Of a stretch of 12,662 bases of DNA, positions 1 through 6,700 are shown in pieces (within the stretch, counting starts at the first letter, position 1; each line of letters starts with the position of its first letter). Source of the DNA: Treponema sp. UBA1233 (lineage in GTDB: Bacteria > Spirochaetota > Spirochaetia > Treponematales > Treponemataceae); assembly GCA_002309305.1 (NCBI GenBank), contig DBWR01000045.1:8204-20865 (forward strand). Reading direction: 5' to 3'. Made by a program: the position numbers and the translations under genes. The notes under the pieces are model-generated. The model did no database searches. It saw only the letters and a list, made by a program, of their open reading frames with translations, and was not told the DNA's origin.

Positions 1-395
1 ACAAGCTTCCTGTCGCTGTCAAAAAACGAATAGAACACAAAGCTCAAAACCTCATCGCTTCCGTTGCCGCAGAAAATCATGTCGGAAGTCACTTCAAAAG
101 GAATCCTGTCCTTGGAATCGGGAGTGCATTCATCACCGTCAGTCTTTGCATTGCACAGCACACCTCCGGATTTGTTCAGCATCGTGGCAATTTCCTGCCT
201 GAGTTCGTTTGCGTCGGGGTCGGGATACAGGCCCAGTTTTTCGATTTTATTCAGGGCAAGATCAGAAACGGCTTTCCCTACGCTTGGGTGAGGCGGATAC
301 GGGTTTTCGTTTGCATTCAATTTAATATACACCCTGTCCTTGGGCTGTTCTCCAGGGACATAGGGGTGAAGGTTTGTAAATCTGGAAGAAAGCAT
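1..395 (-). CDS. hisC: Histidinol-phosphate aminotransferase-like protein, 5' part only
   Basis: Open frame from ATG at 395-393 running off the window edge; 131 codons are visible and the C-terminal part with the PLP lysine is missing. It resembles fold-type I PLP aminotransferases of the HisC family, which convert imidazole-acetol phosphate plus glutamate to histidinol phosphate. Family landmarks are the N-terminal LNANENPYPP (about residues 27-36), YPDPDANELR (57-66) and GNGSDEVL (110-117). The start is supported by AAGGGAG six bases upstream. It begins 15 bp after the stop of the 643-residue gene, so the two are probably cotranscribed. Residues about 77-103, between the substrate-side helix and the GNGSDE loop, form a Cys- and Asp-containing insertion not found in compact HisC proteins. 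No other his gene is visible, so another amino acid could be the substrate. Confidence 0.85.
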   Translation of the reverse strand, partial: MLSSRFTNLHPYVPGEQPKDRVYIKLNANENPYPPHPSVGKAVSDLALNKIEKLGLYPDPDANELRQEIATMLNKSGGVLCNAKTDGDECTPDSKDRIPFEVTSDMIFCGNGSDEVLSFVFYSFFDSDRKL

Positions 396-410
396 TTAGT
401 ACTCCCTTGA

Positions 411-2342
411 TTACGGAAGGTTCTTAATCAGCTTGACCATGTAAAGCTCTATGTACCTCTTCAATGCCGGATGGTTCTTAACCTTCATAAGTGAAGGGGT
501 ATCCACCAGTGCATCTGCAAGGCTTCCCACACGGTCGCGGGAAAGGTTTTCCGTCCTCAATGTGCGCAAAGTTTTTCTTGTATAGTCACGGATCAGGGTA
601 TTGATGTCTTCTACAAGATCATCATGTGCCTGTTTGCTTATGCGGTCATTCCATTCGTGCATGTAGGATTCAAGCTCGCGGTCAATCGTACTGGTTTCTG
701 GAACAAGTATGCTTTCGACATTGGCGGCGGCCCGTCTGAGTTCCTTCTTGCGGCTGAGTTTTGGATCTCCTCCGTCATGGGCGTCAAGTTCGGACTGTTT
801 TTCCGCAGCCTTTGCCCTCTGTTCTTCCATGAGCTTTGCGGTAGCTGATTTTTCTGAATCACGCTTTTTCTGAGCCTTGGTCTTTCGCTTGACCGCCGCC
901 ATAATCCATGAGAACACCGGAATCGAATACCAGAACGGAAGCTTTACCTTTGCGTCTGAGTAAATCTCCTGGCGGTTGATCAACAGGATTTCGCTGTATG
1001 GAATCAAAAGTCCGTCGCGGAACAATGTAATTCCGGCAACCTTTTCGTCATAGGAAAGTACGGGCAGGAAAGAAGAATTCAAGAGTCCAAAAAGCACCGG
1101 AGAACAGGCCTTGAGTTCGCGTTCAAGACAGCGTTCAAATGCAGGGGCTTCCTTCATTTCCGGAAGGGTCTCATACTCACGCAGGAATTTGAACCATGAC
1201 TGGCACAAACTGTCGTGGATGATGTCGCGGGCATCCTTGCTCAAGCGCAATACCAGCGGCATGACCTTTTCCTTCATGATGAAGTAAGACTGAACTTCAT
1301 TTACCTTGAATATCAAAAGCATCGGAAGATTTGCACCCACAGCCTGTGAAGCAAGATCCTCTATGTGGTTTTTAAGGTCGCTCTCAGAATACTTGTTAAT
1401 CAGCAGTGTACCGTTCTGATCCTTGAATTTGGAGATGTCGTCCATCGTAAAATAATACGGCGGATGCAGGAGCATCTCATCAAGCTGCTTGAATGCGGCA
1501 TCCTTTAAAAGTTTTTCAGAAGCCTTGTTCTTGTAATATGATGCGGCAACTTCGATGATGGAAACCGTCTGAAGAACGTTAACATCCTCGGCGCTCAAAT
1601 CCTTCATCTTGGTGCAGTCCTGCTTGATGAAGTAGCAGAGCTGGTTCCAGTAGTAGAATGAATCACCGTTGGAACGGAGCTGAATCCATGTTTCTTCCGG
1701 TTTTGCCAAAAATGAAGAAAAGAAATTCTTGATTGAGATTTCCTTGCCCGGGTTTGACTGAGTAAGCTTCTTAAAGAAATAGTCGTGGGTTTCGTTCTTG
1801 CGCAAAAGGTCCTGAAGCTTTCTTAGACAGATGTTGATGAGAGATTCAACAGAAACATTGGAAGGCAGCAAAAGCCCCGGCACTCCCTTGCTCAAAAGGA
1901 TGCAGTAAAGGGTCTTGTCGTCCGGTTCCGTCTCCCTGTCCAAAAGGCGGAAGATTATGTCGGAAGCCTGTTCCTTCTGACAGATGTCGGTGGTAACCTG
2001 CTTTGGAAGGTCATTCACGTTCGGGAACTGTCTGGAATAGTTCTTCTGCATTTCCGCATAGGTTTCGGTATAGCGCTCAATAAAATAATTGATTACGATA
2101 ATGAACTGCTTGCCGTTCTGCGTACCCAATGCAATGAGTTTGTCTGATGACAGCCTCGAAAGCTCTTCCTGCAGAGACTCCGGGGTTCCGCTTATGTATA
2201 CAACCAATTCCGGGTTTTCATCAATATGGTGCTGTGCATACCTTTTTAAATAGTCAACGAATTCCGCTGTTTCCACAATCGGAGTCCGCTGCTTGCTAGA
2301 ATAAAACTTTAGTAACGTTAAAATAATAGAAGTTGCTGCCAT
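411..2342 (-). CDS. Conserved hypothetical protein, 643 aa, unknown function
   Basis: I do not recognise a named family. The protein is long, largely helical-looking and soluble in its first 460 residues. A short hydrophobic stretch follows (about 469-484, LPFWYSIPVFSWIMAAV), then a highly charged Lys/Glu/Ala-rich segment (about 485-545) likely to form coiled coil or be disordered, and a helical C-terminus. There is no signal peptide and no recognisable nucleotide-binding motif. The first ATG is the only good start: no in-frame Met follows until about residue 98. No Shine-Dalgarno precedes it. Instead a consensus TATAAT ends seven bases before the ATG, which points to a leaderless transcript. 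It lies upstream of the hisC-like gene with a 15 bp gap and downstream of potC. The reading frame is long and intact, so that it is a gene is secure; its role is unknown. Confidence 0.85.
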   Translation of the reverse strand: MAATSIILTLLKFYSSKQRTPIVETAEFVDYLKRYAQHHIDENPELVVYISGTPESLQEELSRLSSDKLIALGTQNGKQFIIVINYFIERYTETYAEMQKNYSRQFPNVNDLPKQVTTDICQKEQASDIIFRLLDRETEPDDKTLYCILLSKGVPGLLLPSNVSVESLINICLRKLQDLLRKNETHDYFFKKLTQSNPGKEISIKNFFSSFLAKPEETWIQLRSNGDSFYYWNQLCYFIKQDCTKMKDLSAEDVNVLQTVSIIEVAASYYKNKASEKLLKDAAFKQLDEMLLHPPYYFTMDDISKFKDQNGTLLINKYSESDLKNHIEDLASQAVGANLPMLLIFKVNEVQSYFIMKEKVMPLVLRLSKDARDIIHDSLCQSWFKFLREYETLPEMKEAPAFERCLERELKACSPVLFGLLNSSFLPVLSYDEKVAGITLFRDGLLIPYSEILLINRQEIYSDAKVKLPFWYSIPVFSWIMAAVKRKTKAQKKRDSEKSATAKLMEEQRAKAAEKQSELDAHDGGDPKLSRKKELRRAAANVESILVPETSTIDRELESYMHEWNDRISKQAHDDLVEDINTLIRDYTRKTLRTLRTENLSRDRVGSLADALVDTPSLMKVKNHPALKRYIELYMVKLIKNLP

Positions 2343-2349
2343 AATACTT

Positions 2350-2378
2350 ATTATATAAAAAAATACAATCTAAAACAA
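2350..2378 (-). promoter_or_regulatory. Sigma70-type promoter giving a leaderless mRNA
   Basis: On the minus strand TTGTTT (2378-2373) is followed by a 17-base spacer and a perfect TATAAT (2355-2350). Seven bases later comes the ATG at 2342, so the expected +1 is the A of the start codon. The -35 is weak; the -10 and spacing are ideal. Confidence 0.65.
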
Positions 2379-2379
2379 G

Positions 2380-2426
2380 AGGGGAAGAAGGCAAGTACAA
2401 AACATACTAAAACCTACCCTTCCCCT
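2380..2426 (-). terminator. Possible terminator of the potABC operon
   Basis: After the potC stop the minus strand carries AGGGGAAG (2426-2419) and its complement CTTCCCCT (2387-2380), giving an 8-bp stem followed by CTTGTTTT. The 31-base loop is long for an intrinsic terminator, so the call is tentative. The T-rich tail overlaps the -35 region of the next gene. Confidence 0.35.
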
Positions 2427-2435
2427 TAAACCATC

Positions 2436-3302
2436 CTATCTTGAGGAAGCAAAACCCTTGAGTCCGTTTCTGAGCAGGATTGTCAGAGTACAGATTGCAA
2501 GAATCAGGACAAACGACAGTGAATTTATTACCGGGCTTACACCAAAGCGTATCATTGAGTAAACGTAAAGCGGCAGTGTAGTGCTTCCCGGTCCACTTAC
2601 CAGGAACGTGATTACATAGTCTTCCAGTGACATGGTTACGCTCATCATAAAGCCGGAGATGATTCCGGGCATGATTGCGGGCAGTATCACGCGGAAAAGC
2701 GTCTGAACCTCGTTGGCGCCAAGGTCATGGCTTGCCTCTATAATCGAATAGTCAAATTCGTCTATGCGGGCGCTTACCATCAGATACACAAAGGGCATAC
2801 AGAATGTCGTGTGTGCAATGTATATCGTCAGAAGACCCAGGGACATCTTTATTCCGCTAAAGAAAATCAGGAGCGAGATACCCATGATTACTTCCGGCAG
2901 AACCATCGGCAGAAAGCTGATTGACTGGATGTATCCCTTGCCAAAGAACTTGTACCATGTGATTCCTATTGCGGCCAGAGTTCCCAGAACCGTTGCGGTC
3001 GCAGAAGACGTAAAAGCTATAATCAGGCTGTTCCACAGGGATGACCACAAGTCGCCGCTGTCCATTATGAGCTTTTCGTACCAGACGAATGAGAAACCGG
3101 TAAAATTCGTATCCTTTGACTCGTTGAACGAATAGAAGATGATTACGAACAGTGGAATGAACAAAAACAGCAGTGACAGGGCAAGCACAGTCTTGGAGAA
3201 GCTTATCCTTCCCTCGTGTTTTTTCCATTCGCGTTTTGCGTGCCTGGCCGGCTCAGAAGGCTTTTGTTTTCTTGCAAACAGTTTGAACGGATTGCTTTTC
3301 AT
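2436..3302 (-). CDS. potC: Spermidine/putrescine ABC transporter permease PotC
   Basis: Second membrane subunit of a polyamine importer (288 aa). The N-terminus (1-33) is a basic cytoplasmic extension. Hydrophobic segments follow at about 38-58, 92-114, 125-148, 158-177, 208-235 and 258-277, the six-helix layout of the family. The EAA loop that docks on the ATPase is at about 189-214 (EASHDLGAN... ending in ILPAIMPGI). Start codon ATG overlaps the potB stop as ATGA, and GGGAGG lies six bases upstream, so translation is probably coupled to potB. It is the last gene of the potABC unit; the gene after it is unrelated and has its own promoter. Confidence 0.92.
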   Translation of the reverse strand: MKSNPFKLFARKQKPSEPARHAKREWKKHEGRISFSKTVLALSLLFLFIPLFVIIFYSFNESKDTNFTGFSFVWYEKLIMDSGDLWSSLWNSLIIAFTSSATATVLGTLAAIGITWYKFFGKGYIQSISFLPMVLPEVIMGISLLIFFSGIKMSLGLLTIYIAHTTFCMPFVYLMVSARIDEFDYSIIEASHDLGANEVQTLFRVILPAIMPGIISGFMMSVTMSLEDYVITFLVSGPGSTTLPLYVYSMIRFGVSPVINSLSFVLILAICTLTILLRNGLKGFASSR

Positions 3303-4324
3303 TTTATGCCTCCCAGAGTGTTTCCTGCAAGAAGCGGTGTGTTTGTGTTGGCCGCAATGTCTTCCTTAGTGGAGACTTTCTTGAGGTTGGCTTCCTTTTT
3401 GTTTGAGGCAAGCATCCACAGGATACAAACCATGGAAATAACCGTAATGACAAGGCTGAATGCTGACGCAAGAGGCCAGTTTCTAGCCTTCTGCACCTGG
3501 TCAACTATGATGTTTCCAAGCATGTAGCTGTCCTTTCCACCGACCATCTGCGGTACGGTATATGAACCGAAAATCGGAATGAACGTAAAGATCAGGGCAC
3601 TGATGATGCCGCTCCGCACTCCCGGAATCAGGATTTTTGTCATTGATTGAATCTTTGTGGCCCCCAAATCACGTGCCGCTTCCAGAAGGCTGAAGTCAAA
3701 ACGGTCTACGGCGGTAAACACAGGAAGGATAGCATACGGCAGATACATGTAGATGCTTACAAGTATGATGGCCCCCTGGGTAAACATGAATTTATGCGGA
3801 ACAAAGACAGCATCCTTTGCACCGAGCCCAAGTGAATGACCGATGTTCCAGAAGAAATGCAGTATGTTGTTCAAAAGTCCGTTGTCGCCCAGAATCGTCA
3901 TCCATGCAAAAATACGGATGAGGCTGTTGGTCAAAAACGGAATGATTACCAGAATCAAAAATAGAGTCTGATGCTTGCTTCTTGCCATTGCATATCCGCA
4001 CGGAAGCGCAATCAAAATTGACACAAGGCTTGAAACCGTAGAGATGAAGAGGGTCCTCAGGAATATTTTTCCATAGGCGGGATCAAACATCTGCTTGTAT
4101 GCCTTGAGCGTAAACTTGAATTCAACTCCACCGTAAACGTCACGGGTCATAAAGGAATAGGCTACGATTATGACGATAGGAACGATAAAGAAGATGGAAA
4201 ACCACAATCCCATAGGCCAAGCGTAAAAGGGACCTGGATTTGTCTTTCTGTACTTGGCGCCGTTAGCCGCATTTGCCAGCTTAAGGTCTGCCGACAGCTT
4301 TTCCTTTTTTTTGGACTCTTTCAT
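3299..4324 (-). CDS. potB: Spermidine/putrescine ABC transporter permease PotB
   Basis: First membrane subunit of the polyamine importer (341 aa). A Lys-rich cytoplasmic N-terminus (1-30) precedes the first membrane helix (about 36-57). Further hydrophobic segments are at about 89-113, 119-142, 183-205, 237-258 and 286-306. The EAA motif at 215-240 (EAARDLGAT... ILIPGVRSGI) is the coupling helix that contacts PotA. A hydrophilic tail of about 30 residues follows the last helix, longer than usual. The ATG overlaps the potA stop by ATGA, with a GAGGA ribosome-binding sequence inside the end of potA; its own stop overlaps potC the same way. PotB and PotC should form the heterodimeric pore. Confidence 0.92.
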   Translation of the reverse strand: MKESKKKEKLSADLKLANAANGAKYRKTNPGPFYAWPMGLWFSIFFIVPIVIIVAYSFMTRDVYGGVEFKFTLKAYKQMFDPAYGKIFLRTLFISTVSSLVSILIALPCGYAMARSKHQTLFLILVIIPFLTNSLIRIFAWMTILGDNGLLNNILHFFWNIGHSLGLGAKDAVFVPHKFMFTQGAIILVSIYMYLPYAILPVFTAVDRFDFSLLEAARDLGATKIQSMTKILIPGVRSGIISALIFTFIPIFGSYTVPQMVGGKDSYMLGNIIVDQVQKARNWPLASAFSLVITVISMVCILWMLASNKKEANLKKVSTKEDIAANTNTPLLAGNTLGGIK

Positions 4325-5541
4325 TTATTTATGTCCTCGACGATATATCCGTCCTCTGCAGCCCATGAGATATAGACTGTATCCTTCCATGCGATTTCGG
4401 GACCGTCATCAAGATAATTCACATGCTGCTTGAATACCTTGACTATGCTTCCGTTTTCAAGGCGTACATAGAACTTGGACTGGAATCCCGTATAGATCGG
4501 CTCCTCAACAACACCCTTGAACACGTTGATGTCCTTGCGTCCGTTGATGTTTGGCTCTTCCGTCGTGATGCGGATTTTTTCCGGGCGGACCGTAAAGGCT
4601 ATCTTCTGTCCAGGCTTCGTTTCCTCGTAGTCGGTTACCAGAATGTTCTTGTCTTCCTCGCGTGTGGCGGCTGTTTCTCCAGTAAGCTGGGCCTGCATTC
4701 CCAATGCCGGAGTATTCAGTGTGACCATGAATTCCTTTTCTCCCTTTGGAGATGTATATGGCTCGCAGTTGACCACAGTGCTTTCAAAGAGGTTTGTCTC
4801 ACCGATGAACTGGGCTACAAACTGGGTTGCGGGGCTTTCGTAAATTTCAAACGGAGTGCCAACCTGGAGAACATGTCCCTGGTTCATTACGGCAATCCTG
4901 TCGCTTACGGCAAGGGCTTCACTCTGGTCGTGGGTAACATAGATAAAAGTGATTCCGATTTTGTCGTGAAGTGCGTCAAGATCAACCAGAAGGTTTGAAC
5001 GGAGCTTTGCATCAAGGGCAGAAAGAGGTTCGTCCAAAAGCAAAACCTTAGGCTCGTTGATAAGTGCGCGCGCAATGGCAACACGCTGCCTCTGACCACC
5101 GGAAAGCTGGTTCGGCTTCTTGTACATATGCTGTTCAAGCTGAACGAGATGAAGATACTGCTTTACCTTTTCATCTATTTCCTGTTTCGGGATTTTCTTA
5201 AGGCGCAGTGGGAATGCAACATTTTCGTACACAGACAGGTGAGGGAAAAGTGCATAACTCTGGAAAACGGTATTGCTCTGCCTCTTGTTGGCGGGAAGCG
5301 AAATTATATTCTGGTCGTCAAAAAGGACGGTTCCTTCGTCAGGGAACTCAAAGCCAGCTATAATGCGCAAAAGGGTGGTTTTTCCACATCCTGACGGTCC
5401 AAGCAGGGAAAAGAATTCTCCCTGTTTAATCGTAAAATTAATGTCATCCAAAGCATGGAAGTCTCCGAAGTGCTTTGAAACATGATCGATAGAAACTGTA
5501 CTGCCGTTCACTGTGGGTACAACTCCTGAAACTAAAGTCAC
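4321..5541 (-). CDS. potA: Spermidine/putrescine ABC transporter ATPase PotA
   Basis: ATP-hydrolysing subunit of the importer (406 aa). Visible motifs: Walker A GPSGCGKT (48-55), Q-loop Gln94, signature LSGGQ (146-150), Walker B VLLLDEP (166-172) with Glu171 as catalytic base, and the switch His204. Residues from about 240 form the regulatory TOBE-type domain seen in PotA/CysA-class ATPases. It has an inserted charged stretch (about 262-300, rich in Glu, Thr and Lys) that makes the protein longer than the usual 360-380 residues. The frame opens with GTG at 5541, which lacks a clear ribosome-binding site. An in-frame GTG at 5511-5509 has AGGAG 11 bases upstream and may be the true start, removing ten residues before the conserved ABC fold. 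First gene of potABC. Confidence 0.93.
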   Translation of the reverse strand: MTLVSGVVPTVNGSTVSIDHVSKHFGDFHALDDINFTIKQGEFFSLLGPSGCGKTTLLRIIAGFEFPDEGTVLFDDQNIISLPANKRQSNTVFQSYALFPHLSVYENVAFPLRLKKIPKQEIDEKVKQYLHLVQLEQHMYKKPNQLSGGQRQRVAIARALINEPKVLLLDEPLSALDAKLRSNLLVDLDALHDKIGITFIYVTHDQSEALAVSDRIAVMNQGHVLQVGTPFEIYESPATQFVAQFIGETNLFESTVVNCEPYTSPKGEKEFMVTLNTPALGMQAQLTGETAATREEDKNILVTDYEETKPGQKIAFTVRPEKIRITTEEPNINGRKDINVFKGVVEEPIYTGFQSKFYVRLENGSIVKVFKQHVNYLDDGPEIAWKDTVYISWAAEDGYIVEDINK

Positions 5542-5593
5542 GCCGCAAATCTATGCCGACGCTGGAAAAAAACGAATTATTTCATTCTTTTCC

Positions 5594-5621
5594 ATTACAG
5601 TACTTTCTTCTTATTTTGCAA
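5594..5621 (-). promoter_or_regulatory. Candidate promoter of potABC
   Basis: Minus strand: TTGCAA (5621-5616), 16-base spacer, TGTAAT (5599-5594), predicting a start near 5587 and a leader of about 46 bases. A perfect TTGACA (5630-5625) lies just upstream but has no -10 at a usable distance (25 bases to TGTAAT). Confidence 0.45.
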
Positions 5622-5641
5622 ATATGTCAAGGGGGTGAGCA

Positions 5642-5669
5642 ATAATTCATAATTCATAATTCATAATTC
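5642..5669. repeat. Four-copy heptanucleotide tandem repeat
   Basis: The unit ATAATTC is repeated exactly four times, followed by a degenerate TTAATC. It lies between the stop of the PHP gene (5674) and the potABC promoter, about 12 bases upstream of the TTGACA at 5630. It is AT-rich and non-coding, and could vary in copy number by slippage. Confidence 0.85.
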
Positions 5670-5673
5670 TTAA

Positions 5674-6552
5674 TCATCCTATAAAATCAAGGACCCCTGA
5701 ACCGTGTGTTTTAATCAGGGCCGGTTTCAATTCCTCTTCCCAAAACCTGTCCTGAATGGGCTTTTTACCAGCCGTATAGCCGATGTGACGGTCTGAGCGG
5801 AGTTTTTCGCCGTGGAAATCAGAGCCACCGGTAACAATCATACCCAAATCGCGAGCAAGTTTTTCAAGCCGCTGAGCCTGCCCCACACGTACAGCAGAAT
5901 GCCATGCCTCAAGCCCCATGACACCCTTGGACTGAACCTCCCGCATTGTTTCTTCCATCTTTCCCCATGAAATGTACATTGAAAGCGGATGAGCCTGAAC
6001 CGGAATTCCACCGCTTGTCTTTATTGCATGAACAGCCCTGCCCAACTCCACCCCGGCACGAGGAATGTAACATGGCCTGCCCGATGCGAAATACAGGTCA
6101 AACGCCTGCTGACGGTATTTAACAATGCCCTTTTCCTCCATCAGACTGGCAAAATGCGGACGACCGATGTTTTCAGACCCAAATCGCTCATACACCTCCT
6201 CATAACTTATCTTAACCCCGTTTTCCTGCAATTTTTCTGCCATTTTTAGGTTACGATTTTTCCTTTCCTGCCGAAGATTTAGTAAGGTGTCTTTTAATTC
6301 CTGAGAGCTGTGCGTAAGCCCCAGTCCCAAAAGGTGAAATTCTCCTGTAGGCCAGTCCACGGAGATTTCGATTCCCGGAACAAAGGTGATTCCCAGTTTT
6401 TCAGCCTCCTGACCTGCCTCTGCCAATCCTTGGGTGGTGTCATGGTCCGTAAGAGCCAGCACAGAGATTCCTTTGGAAGAAGCATATTGAACTAATTTCG
6501 ACGGAGACATGGTTCCATCTGAGGCAGTTGAATGAGTGTGTAAATCTATCAT
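5674..6552 (-). CDS. PHP-domain phosphoesterase, TrpH/YciV (RNase AM) family
   Basis: A 292-residue protein of the PHP metal-dependent phosphoesterase superfamily, closest in layout to the TrpH/YciV group. Characterised members remove phosphate from 3',5'-nucleoside bisphosphates and trim short 5' RNA ends. Metal-ligand motifs are all present: HTHSTASDG (residues 5-13), LTDHDT (34-39), PGIEIS with Glu62, RPHFA (about 131-135), QAHPL in the middle third, and GGSDFHG near the C-terminus. Length matches the family. ATG at 6552 has no Shine-Dalgarno; an extended -10 lies 11 bases upstream, so the leader would be only about four bases. The gene is divergent from the CNB regulator and stands alone upstream of potABC. 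The family assignment is firm; the physiological substrate is inferred. Confidence 0.9.
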   Translation of the reverse strand: MIDLHTHSTASDGTMSPSKLVQYASSKGISVLALTDHDTTQGLAEAGQEAEKLGITFVPGIEISVDWPTGEFHLLGLGLTHSSQELKDTLLNLRQERKNRNLKMAEKLQENGVKISYEEVYERFGSENIGRPHFASLMEEKGIVKYRQQAFDLYFASGRPCYIPRAGVELGRAVHAIKTSGGIPVQAHPLSMYISWGKMEETMREVQSKGVMGLEAWHSAVRVGQAQRLEKLARDLGMIVTGGSDFHGEKLRSDRHIGYTAGKKPIQDRFWEEELKPALIKTHGSGVLDFIG

Positions 6553-6563
6553 ATTCGTTCAAA

Positions 6564-6572
6564 ATTATAGCA
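6564..6572 (-). promoter_or_regulatory. Extended -10 promoter of the PHP gene
   Basis: Minus strand TGCTATAAT: a perfect -10 with the TG extension one base upstream. The matching -35 position (6592-6587, TATCAT) is poor, as expected for an extended -10 promoter. Predicted +1 is about four bases before the ATG. Confidence 0.65.
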
Positions 6573-6587
6573 CAAATTAAAAAAATA

Positions 6588-6596
6588 TGATATAAT
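6588..6596 (+). promoter_or_regulatory. Extended -10 promoter of the CNB regulator
   Basis: Plus strand TGATATAAT, again a perfect extended -10 with no good -35. Predicted start is about 6603, leaving a leader of roughly 98 bases before the ATG at 6701. The leader contains GAAAGT and ACTTTC as short inverted arms. It lies back-to-back with the PHP promoter. Confidence 0.65.
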
Positions 6597-6685
6597 GAAA
6601 CTTGTTTAAAGAAAGTTGAAGATAAATAAAGCCACTTTCAAAACTCAGTTGATTTTTGGAAGTAAAAAAAAACTTTGATGATATT

Positions 6686-6691
6686 AAGGAG
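6686..6691 (+). promoter_or_regulatory. Ribosome-binding site fixing the regulator start
   Basis: AAGGAG nine bases before ATG at 6701. A TTG-initiated in-frame extension exists from 6656, but it has no ribosome-binding site and would contain this Shine-Dalgarno inside the coding region, so 6701 is preferred. Confidence 0.85.
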
Positions 6692-6700
6692 AAGTTTTTT

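Noticed and set aside
4423..4998. 191-codon plus-strand open frame
   Set aside because: Lies wholly antisense within potA, whose motifs are unmistakable; it has no ribosome-binding site or recognisable fold.
6656..6700. TTG start of the CNB regulator
   Set aside because: No ribosome-binding site; AAGGAG inside this stretch points to ATG at 6701.
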